From: G963666935 sp963666935 | Lineage (GTDB): Bacteria > Bacillota > Clostridia > Christensenellales > CAG-138 | Direction of reading: 5' to 3' | Assembly (NCBI GenBank): GCA_963666935.1 | Contig: OY762936.1 | Span: 124,001-188,000, forward strand | Length of the DNA stretch: 64,000 bases | Shown here: one piece after another, positions 1 to 9,078 of the stretch | Layout: the number at the start of each line of letters is the position of its first letter | How positions within the stretch are numbered: position 1 is the first letter of the stretch | Program-made: the position numbers and the translations under genes | Notes under the pieces: model-generated | Told to the model about the DNA's origin: nothing | The model's database searches: none | Seen by the model: only the letters and a program-made list of their open reading frames with translations

Positions 1-3000
1 GTTTTTCCATTGCGGAATCGGGAGTCGTGCAAACCGTGCAGGATGTCGCTCCCTTTGAATTGGAGCGCCTGAACGGCAGTTTTGAAGAAGCTTCACGGGC
101 ATTCCTCCGGCCCTTTGACCTCGCCCGCGCGCCGCTACTGCGCGCCGCGCTCTGGCAGGGCAGAAACCAGGAAGTGCGGCTCTTTGTGGATGTGCACCAT
201 ATCATCAGCGACGGTGTAAGCACGCCTCTGCTGCTAGAGCGGCTGAATCGGCTGTACTGCGGGGAAAACCCTGTGGCGCAAGACGTGTCCTTTTTGGATT
301 ATGCCTGCTATTGGGCACAAGACACGCAGGGACGCGAAGCTGCCAAAGACTACTGGAAACACCAGCTCGCGGGTTTGGACGAGCCCTTGACGCTGCCCAC
401 CGACCAGCCCCGTCCCAAGGAATTCGATTACAAGGGCGCCTCCCTTTCCTTTGATCTGGGCCGCGATGTCTCCAGTGCCATCGATGAATATGCAAAAAAA
501 CAAGGGGTTACTCCTTTTGCCCTCATGGCTGCCGCTTATGGGATTTTACTTCGCCATACTACCAGGCGCAGTGACTTTGTGGTCGGCATGCCCATTGCGG
601 GAAGAAACCTTCCGGAAACCCAGGACATGATTGGTCCCCTTATCAATACACTGCCCCTGCGGCTCAATTTAGCAGCGGGTGACTATGTTGCCTCCGTATC
701 CCGGGCGGTCAACGGCGCGCTGGATTATGGAAACATCTCCATGGAAGAAATCCTCTCCCTGGCGGACGCTCAGCACAGCCCCGGCGCTTCGCTTTACAGC
801 GTGCTTTTCACCATGCGACCCGCAGCCACCGATGCGCCCATTTATCTGGGCGAGCAGGAGCTTACCTATGTGCCTCTCAACAACGTCGCGGCAAAGATGG
901 ATCTGGTGTTGGATGCCTACCGCAGGCAGGAGTCGTACCATTTCAATCTCGACTATGCCAGCAGCCTCTTTACCCAAGACACCATCGCCTTTTACGGGCG
1001 GAGTTATCTTCAGATTCTCAAATCCCTAGCGGCAGGCACCCCGATTACCGAGATTGATCCGCTCTCTCCGCAGGACCGGTACGCGCTCATTGAGCGTCCC
1101 CAGCATCTGCGCGCACCCTATATGGACCAGTGCATTGACCAAATGACGGATCATTTTGCCCGCGTCATGCCCGATGCGCCAGCACTCCGCTTCCACGGCA
1201 AAACCATGACCTATGGTGAGTTCGCGGCCTGCACCGATAGCATTGCAGTGCAGCTACGAGAGCAGGGCGTTTCACCGCATTCCTGCGTAGGCGTCTGCTG
1301 CAGACGCACTATGGATATGGCCACGTTCGTCTTCGGCGTGATGAAGGCCGGCTGTTCCTATGTGCCTCTTACAACCGACATCCCTCCGGAACGTTTCCGA
1401 AAAATGCTGGAAATCTCCGGCGCTTTTGCCATCCTTTCGGATGCCACCACTGCAACTGAGCTAGACTTTGCTTCCTGCAAAGTCATCGTGCCGGATTTGA
1501 ATCCCCGGCCCTTTATACAGGACTTCGCCCGGAATTCCGAGGATCTTGCGCAGATTTTGTTCACTTCCGGTTCCACGGGAGAGCCCAAGGGCGTCATGAT
1601 CCCCCACAGACCCATCGCAAACCTCCTAGGAACGCTTCGTGGCATGTATGAAAAGGCAGGCGCCACCTGCCTGCTGTGCGCCTCCAGCATTCTTTTTGAT
1701 TCCTTTACTACGGACATTCTGACGCCACTGGCAGCCGGACTTTGTGTGGCGATCGCAGACGAGCAGGAAATGATGGATCCCCGGATGCTGGCAGATATCA
1801 TTTGCCAGACGGATGCTGACCTGATTTTCTCCACGCCCTCCCGAATGAAGGTCTATCTGACCGAGCCCGCGTTTTTCGACGCCATGAAGCAGATTCGTAT
1901 GGTGATGTCCGGCGGAGAAGTTATGAACGAACAGTTGGTAAAATCTCTGCGGCAGGCCACGGATGCGGATATCTACAACCTTTACGGCCCCACGGAAACT
2001 ATTGCCTTTGTCACTCGGTGTCTGGTTTGTTGCGACCACCGGCCCAACATCGGCAGACCGATTCCAAATACCTTCGCATATGTGCTAGATGAATCCCTGC
2101 GACCTGCCTTCCCCACAGCCGCGGGCGAGTTATACGTCGCGGGAGAATGCCTGTCCAACGGCTATATCAACCGACCTGACCTAACGCAGAAAGTCTTTGT
2201 TGCGAATCCCTTCTGTCCTGCCCAGCGCATGTACCGCACCGGCGACATGGCGCGGCTGCTTCCGGACGGCAGCATCGACTACATTGGCCGTCGGGATTCT
2301 CAGGTGAAAATGAACGGTCAGCGCATCGAGCTCGATGAGATCACAGGCTGTATCATGCAGACGGGGCTCGTGAAAAACGCTGCCGTCATCGCGCAAAAAG
2401 ATGCGCAAACCGGCACCCGCCTCGTTGCCTTCGTCATGAAAAAAGGAGAACTGGCGGCAGATATAGACGGCATTCAACGAATGCTCAAGGATAAGCTGCC
2501 GCCGTACATGGTTCCCTCCTCCATCCAAGAAATCCCGCAGATGCCGGAAACCGCCACAGGCAAAACCGACCTGCGCGCCCTAAGCGAATATGTGTCGGAG
2601 CCGAATTCTGTCCCATCTTTGTCTGCCGCATCGGAACCCGCCATTGACGTACGCATGGAAGAAGTTTGGCGAGAGGTTCTGCGCTTACCCGTCATCGAAA
2701 GAGGGCGCTCGTTCTTCGACCAGGGCGGCACTTCCCTAGCGGCATTGAGTACAATTATCCAATACTTTAAACTCGGAATTCAGATTACGCTTTCCGAATT
2801 CTACGAAACCCCCACCATTGATGGACAGTTGAAATTCGTTCAGAAAGCATGTGTGCCAGAGATGGAATCGAATGGGAAGGATGAACACTCCTGTGAGTCT
2901 CAGTGTGCGCCACGGTTGAGAATCGTTCAAAATGAGGGCGCACAGGAATCCGAAAAGGCCGAACCCCGCATCCGTGAAGTTTCGGCCGCAGACCGGTTGG

Positions 3001-4238
3001 AAATCATTCAGGAGGAAGCCTCACCAGAAAAGATTGCGCCGAATTTCGGGGAAAGCGACACCGCGTGTCAGCTGAAATTTCTCCAGGAAGAGGTTGTGCC
3101 GGAACTCGAAAAAACCCAGACGGATAAAACCTGCTTCCTTACCGGGGCAACCGGATTCCTTGGGGCACATATCCTATATGAACTTTTGGAAACCAGAGAC
3201 GGATACGTTTACTGCCTGGTCCGAGATGGGAAAAAACGTCTGAACGATACCCTTGGCTACTATTTCGGGAAAGACTTCCTCCATCGTCATGCGCACCGAT
3301 ATCAGGCCGTAATGGGCGATATAGGGGACGTTATGTTGGGGATGGACCCCGATACCTATGAAAAATGTGCAGCAGAGACCGACATCGTAATCCATTGCGC
3401 CGCAGATGTCCGTCACTATGTCAACGAGGCGGAGGCCATGCGCGCCAACGTCACCGGAACCAAAAACATGATCGGGTTCGCCAAAAATGCAGGTGCAGGG
3501 CTCATGCATGTTTCCACCCTGAGCGTAAGCGGCGACCGGCTCAGTTCAGATGGAAAAACGAATTATAGCCTAGCGCCCGTTGAGTTTGATGAGAATTGTT
3601 TCGATATCGGGCAAAACTGGCGGGATAATATCTATACCCGAACCAAATTCATGGCAGAGCAGGAGATTTTAGAGGCCGCAAAAGAGGGACTTAATGCAAA
3701 AATCTTCCGAGTGGGCCGACTGGTAGGCCGAAGCAGCGACGGAAAATTCCAGAAAAATCCGGATTCCAACTATTTCTATCTCTTGGTCCGGGGCGCCCTC
3801 CAACTTAACTGCCTCCCGGAAGCACTCGCCGAGGTGCCCATAGAGCTCTCAGCTGTGGATCTGTGCGCCCGCGCCATCGTGGAGCTGTTCCGCGCAGAGG
3901 GGACCGTGTTCCACATCTATAATGCATTTTACACGGACTTAAAGACAATTTTTGACGCCATGAAGCAGCCTCTAGAACTTGTGAACGCAGGCGAATTTTC
4001 CAATCGCCTTTTCCAGGCCATCAGCGGAAATATGAACACGGAAAGCATTGCCGTTCTGACAGAGGTTTACAACGGCACGCGGGTCAAGCACACTGTCATT
4101 GAGCCGGTGGCGCGCAAAACCCAACAAGCGCTTTATGAGCTGGGCTTCCAATGGCCACAGCCAGATCCAGCGGTATTGCTGCAAGCTTTTTCGGAACAAA
4201 TCTCAGACGAGAAAGGAGGGAAATTAAGAATTGGTTAG
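1..4238 (+). CDS. Nonribosomal peptide synthetase, C-A-T-R, 5' partial
   Basis: The reading frame is open to the left edge (first full codon at base 3), and the first residues already lie inside a condensation domain, so the gene starts upstream; the GTG at 27 is not a true start. Counting from that GTG: condensation domain with HHIISDG at 57-63; adenylation domain with TSGSTGEPKG near 512 and LYGPTE near 650; carrier protein with the phosphopantetheine serine in GGTSL at 903; a repeat-bearing linker (about 933-1030); then a NAD(P)-binding thioester reductase with TGATGFLG at 1039 and a Y-x3-K pair (Tyr1203, Lys1207). No thioesterase. Family knowledge: terminal R domains release the chain as an aldehyde or alcohol. 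By eye the pocket residues run D,S,T,S,V,S,L,A,F; I cannot assign a substrate. The gene overlaps the following kinase gene by 8 bases. Upstream modules may exist outside the window. Confidence 0.95.
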   Translation, partial: FSIAESGVVQTVQDVAPFELERLNGSFEEASRAFLRPFDLARAPLLRAALWQGRNQEVRLFVDVHHIISDGVSTPLLLERLNRLYCGENPVAQDVSFLDYACYWAQDTQGREAAKDYWKHQLAGLDEPLTLPTDQPRPKEFDYKGASLSFDLGRDVSSAIDEYAKKQGVTPFALMAAAYGILLRHTTRRSDFVVGMPIAGRNLPETQDMIGPLINTLPLRLNLAAGDYVASVSRAVNGALDYGNISMEEILSLADAQHSPGASLYSVLFTMRPAATDAPIYLGEQELTYVPLNNVAAKMDLVLDAYRRQESYHFNLDYASSLFTQDTIAFYGRSYLQILKSLAAGTPITEIDPLSPQDRYALIERPQHLRAPYMDQCIDQMTDHFARVMPDAPALRFHGKTMTYGEFAACTDSIAVQLREQGVSPHSCVGVCCRRTMDMATFVFGVMKAGCSYVPLTTDIPPERFRKMLEISGAFAILSDATTATELDFASCKVIVPDLNPRPFIQDFARNSEDLAQILFTSGSTGEPKGVMIPHRPIANLLGTLRGMYEKAGATCLLCASSILFDSFTTDILTPLAAGLCVAIADEQEMMDPRMLADIICQTDADLIFSTPSRMKVYLTEPAFFDAMKQIRMVMSGGEVMNEQLVKSLRQATDADIYNLYGPTETIAFVTRCLVCCDHRPNIGRPIPNTFAYVLDESLRPAFPTAAGELYVAGECLSNGYINRPDLTQKVFVANPFCPAQRMYRTGDMARLLPDGSIDYIGRRDSQVKMNGQRIELDEITGCIMQTGLVKNAAVIAQKDAQTGTRLVAFVMKKGELAADIDGIQRMLKDKLPPYMVPSSIQEIPQMPETATGKTDLRALSEYVSEPNSVPSLSAASEPAIDVRMEEVWREVLRLPVIERGRSFFDQGGTSLAALSTIIQYFKLGIQITLSEFYETPTIDGQLKFVQKACVPEMESNGKDEHSCESQCAPRLRIVQNEGAQESEKAEPRIREVSAADRLEIIQEEASPEKIAPNFGESDTACQLKFLQEEVVPELEKTQTDKTCFLTGATGFLGAHILYELLETRDGYVYCLVRDGKKRLNDTLGYYFGKDFLHRHAHRYQAVMGDIGDVMLGMDPDTYEKCAAETDIVIHCAADVRHYVNEAEAMRANVTGTKNMIGFAKNAGAGLMHVSTLSVSGDRLSSDGKTNYSLAPVEFDENCFDIGQNWRDNIYTRTKFMAEQEILEAAKEGLNAKIFRVGRLVGRSSDGKFQKNPDSNYFYLLVRGALQLNCLPEALAEVPIELSAVDLCARAIVELFRAEGTVFHIYNAFYTDLKTIFDAMKQPLELVNAGEFSNRLFQAISGNMNTESIAVLTEVYNGTRVKHTVIEPVARKTQQALYELGFQWPQPDPAVLLQAFSEQISDEKGGKLRIG
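2823..3113 (+). repeat. Four degenerate repeats in the NRPS linker
   Basis: Between the carrier domain and the reductase domain the short pattern xL(K/R/E)(F/I)(V/I/L)Q followed by an acidic, proline-containing stretch occurs four times, with the leucine codon at 2829, 2916, 2997 and 3072 (29, 27 and 25 codons apart). The first copy sits where the last helix of the carrier domain normally lies (after PTIDG). The related DNA around each copy suggests that this helix was duplicated and then diverged. Confidence 0.75.
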
Positions 4239-6105
4239 TACGCTGCAACTCGTATTGTTGATCCTGACATTTATAGCCATCGCGTCCTTTATTATCACCA
4301 TGTGGCGTAAGGGCAATGTTCAGTTGATTCACAGGCTTTATTTCTGTTTCTCCATCCTCATCCTCGTTTGGATTCTTGCACTGATCGCCCTTTACTGTAT
4401 TCCCACAGACGATCTGAAAGGGCAATATTTTGTCGACAGCCTCACCAACATAGGCGTATTTCTCTCACCCCTGATCCTCATGATTTCTCTAACTTTTACC
4501 AAGGAATGGGACCAGCTTCCCCGCTGGAGTTACCTCCTTCTGGTTTTGCCTTTGATCACGTTCCTGATGGTATGGACCAACCCGTTGCATCACTTTTACT
4601 ATAAAGTGTTTTCTCTCAACAGTGACGACGTCTCTTTTGGCTGGTATTTCTATGTGCACGGGATCTATTCCTATCTCTGTATCATTCTTTCCGCCGTGTT
4701 CATCCTTCGTTTTGCCATCCGCAACAGAAGCTCTCTGTATACTTCGCAGGCCGTTTTCTTCGCGGTAGGCAGCCTCTTTCCGCTAATCGCCAATGTTTTC
4801 GCTGTCCTCAACGTGATCCCCATGACCATTGTATCTACGCTGTTCGCGCATGCAATCGGCGTTGTGGGTTGCCACGGTATAGCGATCTTCTTCTTTCACA
4901 TGCTGGATATTAAGCCCATTGCGGTGCAGACCGTACTCAACAGAATCCCGGACTGCTATCTAGTAGTGAGTGCAACGGGGCTTGTTGTCAGCTACAACCA
5001 AGCCTTTGCCGATGTGTTCGCAAAAGAATATGGGATCCGGGAAAATGCAACGCTGGAAAGTTGTATAGATTCCGGCGATACAGAGGCCGACACTGGGTTG
5101 TTTACCCTGATCGCCGCCATCGAATCCTGCCATACCGCAAACACCACTATCTCCTACGAGCAATCCATCCAGTTGCAGTCGGGCGGAGAACTCGCCAAGC
5201 ATTACTACATGGTGGATATCACCCAGCTCATGTCCAATGGCCGAAACGTGGGTTGTGTAGTGTTTTTCAAAGATGTAACCAAGCTTAGAGAAAGCATGGA
5301 GCGTCTGCAGAACAGCCAAACCCGGCTCATGGAGCAGGAGCGGCTGGCCTCTCTGGGGCAGATGGTTGGCGGCATTGCCCATAACCTAAAGACCCCAATC
5401 ATGAGCATATCGGGGAGCGTAACCTCTATTGACCACCTAATTGAAGAAAGCGAATCCAGTTTAGGCGATGATGAAATTACATTTGATGACTATCGCGAGA
5501 TCTACGGAGAAATGCGGGATTGGACCTCAAGGGTCCGAGAGGCCTGCGCCTATATGTCCGATATCATCACGGCTGTCAAAGGTCAGGCTGCAAACCTGGG
5601 AAATGCAAACGAAAGCGCTTTTTCCATGGATGACGTCCTGAAGCGAGTGACGTTGCTTCTCAGGCACGAACTCGTCATTAATCACTGCCAGCTTCACATT
5701 GCCAACAACGCCGGTGAAGTGATCATAACCCAAGGCGACATCAACAGTTTGGTGCAGGTCATCAATAACCTTGTAGGCAATGCCATTGACGCCTCAAGGC
5801 CTCTGGGTGGCGGGCCTGTCACCATCGCTCTGGATCTGGACGACGCCGACTTCTTCATCCGCGTCAAAGATCGCGGCACTGGCGTATCCGCAGATGTCAA
5901 AGAAAAGCTCTTCCGGCACATGGTCACCAGTAAGGGTGCCATGGGTAGCGGCTTGGGCATATTCATATCCAACTCCATCATCAAAGCCAAATTTGATGGG
6001 CGGATGTGGCTGGAAGATAACCCAGACGGCGGTTCCATATTTGGAATCGCTATCCCCAGAGAAGGTACCAACATTAAAACCGATGAAGGAGGTGAAACAA
6101 AGTGA
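4231..6105 (+). CDS. 7TM-PAS sensor histidine kinase
   Basis: Membrane sensor kinase of 624 residues. The first about 230 residues form seven hydrophobic segments, as in the 7TM N-terminal region of some histidine kinases; a PAS-like region follows (about 235-350). The phosphoacceptor is His384 in GGIAHNLKTP, with the N box NLVGNAIDAS near 513 and the glycine-rich box GSGLGIF near 572 of the ATPase domain. The start is TTG at 4231, inside the NRPS gene, because AGGAGGG (4214-4220) lies 10 bases upstream. Its stop overlaps the GTG of the response regulator, so the pair is surely co-translated. Placement inside a biosynthetic operon suggests that it senses the NRPS product or a related membrane signal; this is inference. 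Confidence 0.92.
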   Translation: MVSTLQLVLLILTFIAIASFIITMWRKGNVQLIHRLYFCFSILILVWILALIALYCIPTDDLKGQYFVDSLTNIGVFLSPLILMISLTFTKEWDQLPRWSYLLLVLPLITFLMVWTNPLHHFYYKVFSLNSDDVSFGWYFYVHGIYSYLCIILSAVFILRFAIRNRSSLYTSQAVFFAVGSLFPLIANVFAVLNVIPMTIVSTLFAHAIGVVGCHGIAIFFFHMLDIKPIAVQTVLNRIPDCYLVVSATGLVVSYNQAFADVFAKEYGIRENATLESCIDSGDTEADTGLFTLIAAIESCHTANTTISYEQSIQLQSGGELAKHYYMVDITQLMSNGRNVGCVVFFKDVTKLRESMERLQNSQTRLMEQERLASLGQMVGGIAHNLKTPIMSISGSVTSIDHLIEESESSLGDDEITFDDYREIYGEMRDWTSRVREACAYMSDIITAVKGQAANLGNANESAFSMDDVLKRVTLLLRHELVINHCQLHIANNAGEVIITQGDINSLVQVINNLVGNAIDASRPLGGGPVTIALDLDDADFFIRVKDRGTGVSADVKEKLFRHMVTSKGAMGSGLGIFISNSIIKAKFDGRMWLEDNPDGGSIFGIAIPREGTNIKTDEGGETK

Positions 6106-7193
6106 GAAAAAACCAAATATCCGAAGAAAATAATGACATCCGTATTTTGGCGCTGGACGACGACAACATCATGACGTTGACCATACAGTCCTACTTCCGC
6201 ACTTCCGGCTACTTTGTGGATATCGAAAACGATCCCTATGCAGCCATTGAGCGGATTCGTAGCGGCGATTACGACATCTTGCTGCTGGACTTTTTGATGT
6301 CTCCCATCTGCGGCGATATGGTAGTGTCAGAGATTCGAAAATTCAACACGGATATTTTTATTGTGCTTCTCACGGGTCATAAGAGCATGGCGCCGCCAAT
6401 TCGAACCATTCGAGAGTTGGAAATTCAAGGTTATTATGAGAAGAGCGATCGGTTTGACCAGTTGGAACTTTTAGTTGAATCCTGCGTCAAGTCCATCCGT
6501 CAGATGCATACGATACGGGAATACCGTGACAGCTTAGCCATTACAAACAAGCAGCTTAATGATGCCTATGCCCAGCTTAGCCAAAACTATGGCGACTTCG
6601 TAAATGCCGTACGAAGCATGGTTGATGCACGAGACATTTATACCCGGGGTCATTCCGACCGCGTATCCCTCCTTTCCACCAAGATTGCCGCAGCAATGGG
6701 CCTGAGCGAAGAGGAAATCGAACGCATCCGGATCGCCGGCCTGTTTCACGATATCGGAAAGCTCCGAATACCGGATTCTATCCTCATTAAAGAAGGCCGC
6801 CTGACTGAAGAGGAATTTTTTGAGATACGGAAACACCCTCTTTATGCTCTTGAAATCCTTTCCAACGCTTCCATGTTTGAGGATATTGTCCCGGCAGTAC
6901 GCAGCCATCATGAGCGCTACGACGGCCAGGGCTATCCCGACGGACTTACGGGGCAGGATATCCCCCAGGCTGCCCGTATCATCAGTATTGCAGATGCCTT
7001 TGACGCCATGACCTCCTTCCGAAGATATAGGACAAACATTACCTTCGACGAGGCTCTCAACGAAATCATCCGTGGGCGCGGAACGCAGTTCGACCCTGAA
7101 ATCGCTGATGTTGCTCTAGGAGTTTTGAAGGACTTTAAAGAAATCGAGGCGGATCCTAGCTGGGTTTATCCGAATCGAGATAAAAATTTATGA
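6102..7193 (+). CDS. Response regulator with HD-GYP c-di-GMP phosphodiesterase output
   Basis: An N-terminal receiver domain (about residues 8-125) has the phosphoacceptor Asp63 in LLLDF and an acidic DDD cluster near 19. After a helical linker comes an HD-GYP domain with His216-Asp217 (FHDIGK), HH near 269 and the GYP signature at 277-279 (GQGYPDG). All metal-ligand motifs look intact, so phosphodiesterase activity on cyclic-di-GMP is expected. The lysine of the receiver lies in YYEKSD rather than the usual KP pair. The GTG start overlaps the kinase stop by 4 bases, with GGAGG just upstream. No DNA-binding domain, so output is second-messenger turnover rather than direct transcription control. 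Confidence 0.93.
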   Translation: MRKNQISEENNDIRILALDDDNIMTLTIQSYFRTSGYFVDIENDPYAAIERIRSGDYDILLLDFLMSPICGDMVVSEIRKFNTDIFIVLLTGHKSMAPPIRTIRELEIQGYYEKSDRFDQLELLVESCVKSIRQMHTIREYRDSLAITNKQLNDAYAQLSQNYGDFVNAVRSMVDARDIYTRGHSDRVSLLSTKIAAAMGLSEEEIERIRIAGLFHDIGKLRIPDSILIKEGRLTEEEFFEIRKHPLYALEILSNASMFEDIVPAVRSHHERYDGQGYPDGLTGQDIPQAARIISIADAFDAMTSFRRYRTNITFDEALNEIIRGRGTQFDPEIADVALGVLKDFKEIEADPSWVYPNRDKNL

Positions 7194-7208
7194 AAAGAGG
7201 TGGCCACT

Positions 7209-8843
7209 ATGAAAGATTATCCGCTTTACCCTGTTGACTACTACAACAATTTCAATAGTTTTGCCCAAGGTGTAAAAAAGTTTGGCGAAAAGACCGCAAT
7301 TACTTTCTTTGCTGGTGACGACGTGCCCTCGACGCGTTCTTATAACACCCTGGCCGATGATATTCGAGCTTTTGGAGAAGCGCTGCTGGCGGAAGGCTAT
7401 GCAAAAAAGCACATCGCCATCGCTTCCGAGGGCAGCTATGAGTTTATCGTTTCCCTCATCGCCGTTGCGGCCGCCGGCGCCGTGGCGGTACCCGTGGATA
7501 TTGAGCAATCTGTGGACTCCATCGACTTCATGATCCGTTTTGCGGACGCGGAATGCTTGATCGTCTCCCCAAACGTCCATCATCTCCTGAAGGATGCGGA
7601 TATCCTCAAAAAACTGCCCTACATCCCCATCAATGGTCAGGAGAACAGCTGGGAGGCTTTCCTGCAGCGGGGTAAAGACCTCCTAAAGGCAGGCGGCCAT
7701 TTATTTGACAACGCCGCCGTATCGCCCGATGATACTGCTATCATTTTGTACACTTCCGGTACGTCCAGCAAGCCGAAGCCCGTGATGCTCAGCCAGCTTG
7801 CCATTATGCAGAATGCCTGCGACAGCGTAGCTTTTGTAGATTTGTATGAAAAGGTGTTTACTTCCCTTCCCCTTCATCACGTCTATGGGCTTACTTGTTC
7901 TGTGATCAACAATATGGTAGTGGGCCGGAACATCTGCATTAATGGTGACATCAAGCGCACAGCCCGAGATATGGCGCTTTTCAATCCCGATACGATTATG
8001 GCTGTACCTCTGATCGCTGAAATGCTCTACAAGCGTATGCTGGGCGGAGCAAAAGCTGCAATTGAAAGCAAAACATCAGCTAACATCTCGCAAAAACTGT
8101 TCCAGCGAAAAGACACACAGCTTGACCAAGCGCTGCAGGCGGTAAAACAAGCAATGTTTCCCGGCTTAAAAATTATCGTCTCCGGCGGCGCCGCCCTCTC
8201 AAAAAGCATCTCATCAGGATTGATGCGCGCCGGCATCCTGGTGCTGCAGGGATACGGCATCACCGAGTGTTCGCCCCTGATTTCCGTCAATCGCAACTTA
8301 GCCAACAAACCGGTATCCGTAGGGCTTCCTCTGGCCAGCTATGAGCTTAAGATCGATAGCTCGGGTGAGATTCAGGTAAAGGGCCCCTGCGTAATGCAAG
8401 GGTACTATAAGATGCCAGAACTTACGGATGAAGCCCTTGTGGATGGATGGTTTAAAACCGGAGATCTTGGGAAAATAGACAAGCAGGGCTTCCTCCACAT
8501 CAACGGCCGCTGCAAAAATCTCATCGTGCTTAAAAACGGGAAAAAGATTTCTCCGGAAGAACTGGAGGATTTATTGGCTCCGATTCCCCTCATCAAAGAG
8601 GTGGTTGCCCATAGCTCAGTGACGGGTAAGGGTGCGGATGATGTGATGCCTGCCATCACCGTCTATCCCGATCCGGCGGAGACGCAGGGGATGACCTCTT
8701 ATGAAATTTTGGAAAGCCTGCAACGCGAGGTGGATAAGGTGAATGAGAGCCTACCTGCTTTTAAGCAGATCCGTTTCATTAACCTAAGAGATACGGAATT
8801 TGATAAAACGACCAAAAAATCTATCAAGCGTCAAAATTTTTGA
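7209..8843 (+). CDS. AMP-forming acyl-CoA/acyl-ACP ligase
   Basis: ANL superfamily adenylating enzyme, 544 residues, closest in motif style to long-chain fatty-acid ligases: GYGITECSP, DGWFKTGDLG, GKKISPEELE and a C-terminal catalytic lysine region KKSIKR. The phosphate-binding loop reads TSGTSSKPKPVM, whereas most relatives have TSGTTG-x-PKGV, so Thr-Gly and the Gly after PK are replaced. Start taken at ATG 7209, five bases after GAGGTGG; a GTG at 7200 is in frame but lies inside that site. It is followed 10 bases later by a free ACP gene, so I infer that it activates a fatty or other carboxylic acid and loads it on that ACP as starter for the NRPS condensation domain. Confidence 0.88.
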   Translation: MKDYPLYPVDYYNNFNSFAQGVKKFGEKTAITFFAGDDVPSTRSYNTLADDIRAFGEALLAEGYAKKHIAIASEGSYEFIVSLIAVAAAGAVAVPVDIEQSVDSIDFMIRFADAECLIVSPNVHHLLKDADILKKLPYIPINGQENSWEAFLQRGKDLLKAGGHLFDNAAVSPDDTAIILYTSGTSSKPKPVMLSQLAIMQNACDSVAFVDLYEKVFTSLPLHHVYGLTCSVINNMVVGRNICINGDIKRTARDMALFNPDTIMAVPLIAEMLYKRMLGGAKAAIESKTSANISQKLFQRKDTQLDQALQAVKQAMFPGLKIIVSGGAALSKSISSGLMRAGILVLQGYGITECSPLISVNRNLANKPVSVGLPLASYELKIDSSGEIQVKGPCVMQGYYKMPELTDEALVDGWFKTGDLGKIDKQGFLHINGRCKNLIVLKNGKKISPEELEDLLAPIPLIKEVVAHSSVTGKGADDVMPAITVYPDPAETQGMTSYEILESLQREVDKVNESLPAFKQIRFINLRDTEFDKTTKKSIKRQNF

Positions 8844-8853
8844 GGAGAGCGAC

Positions 8854-9078
8854 ATGCTTCAGGTGATCAAAGACATCCTGTTTGAAGTCACGGGCAAGAC
8901 CAATATTACCTATGACACGGACTTTATTAAGGACCTTCAGCTCAATTCCTTCGACATTGTAAATGTGGTTTGTGCCTTTGAGGAGCGTTACCATATTAAA
9001 GTCCCCACCCGCGATGTATGGCAACTGCGCACGGTAAAAGACGTAATTGAGTACATGGCAACATTGGGTTTCGTTTGA
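8854..9078 (+). CDS. Acyl carrier protein
   Basis: A 74-residue single carrier domain. The predicted phosphopantetheine serine is Ser32 in LQLNSFD, a variant of the usual D-S-L/M motif, followed by the acidic helix II (FEERYHIKVP) typical of ACPs. ATG 8854 is chosen because GAGGAG lies about six bases upstream; an in-frame ATG-like start at 8800 would lie inside the ligase gene and has no ribosome site. It sits between the ligase and the PPTase, which fits a dedicated donor carrier for the NRPS rather than the fatty-acid-synthesis ACP. Confidence 0.9.
   Translation: MLQVIKDILFEVTGKTNITYDTDFIKDLQLNSFDIVNVVCAFEERYHIKVPTRDVWQLRTVKDVIEYMATLGFV

Noticed and set aside
27..29. GTG as the start of the NRPS gene
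   Set aside because: The frame is open upstream to the window edge and the protein begins in the middle of a condensation domain.
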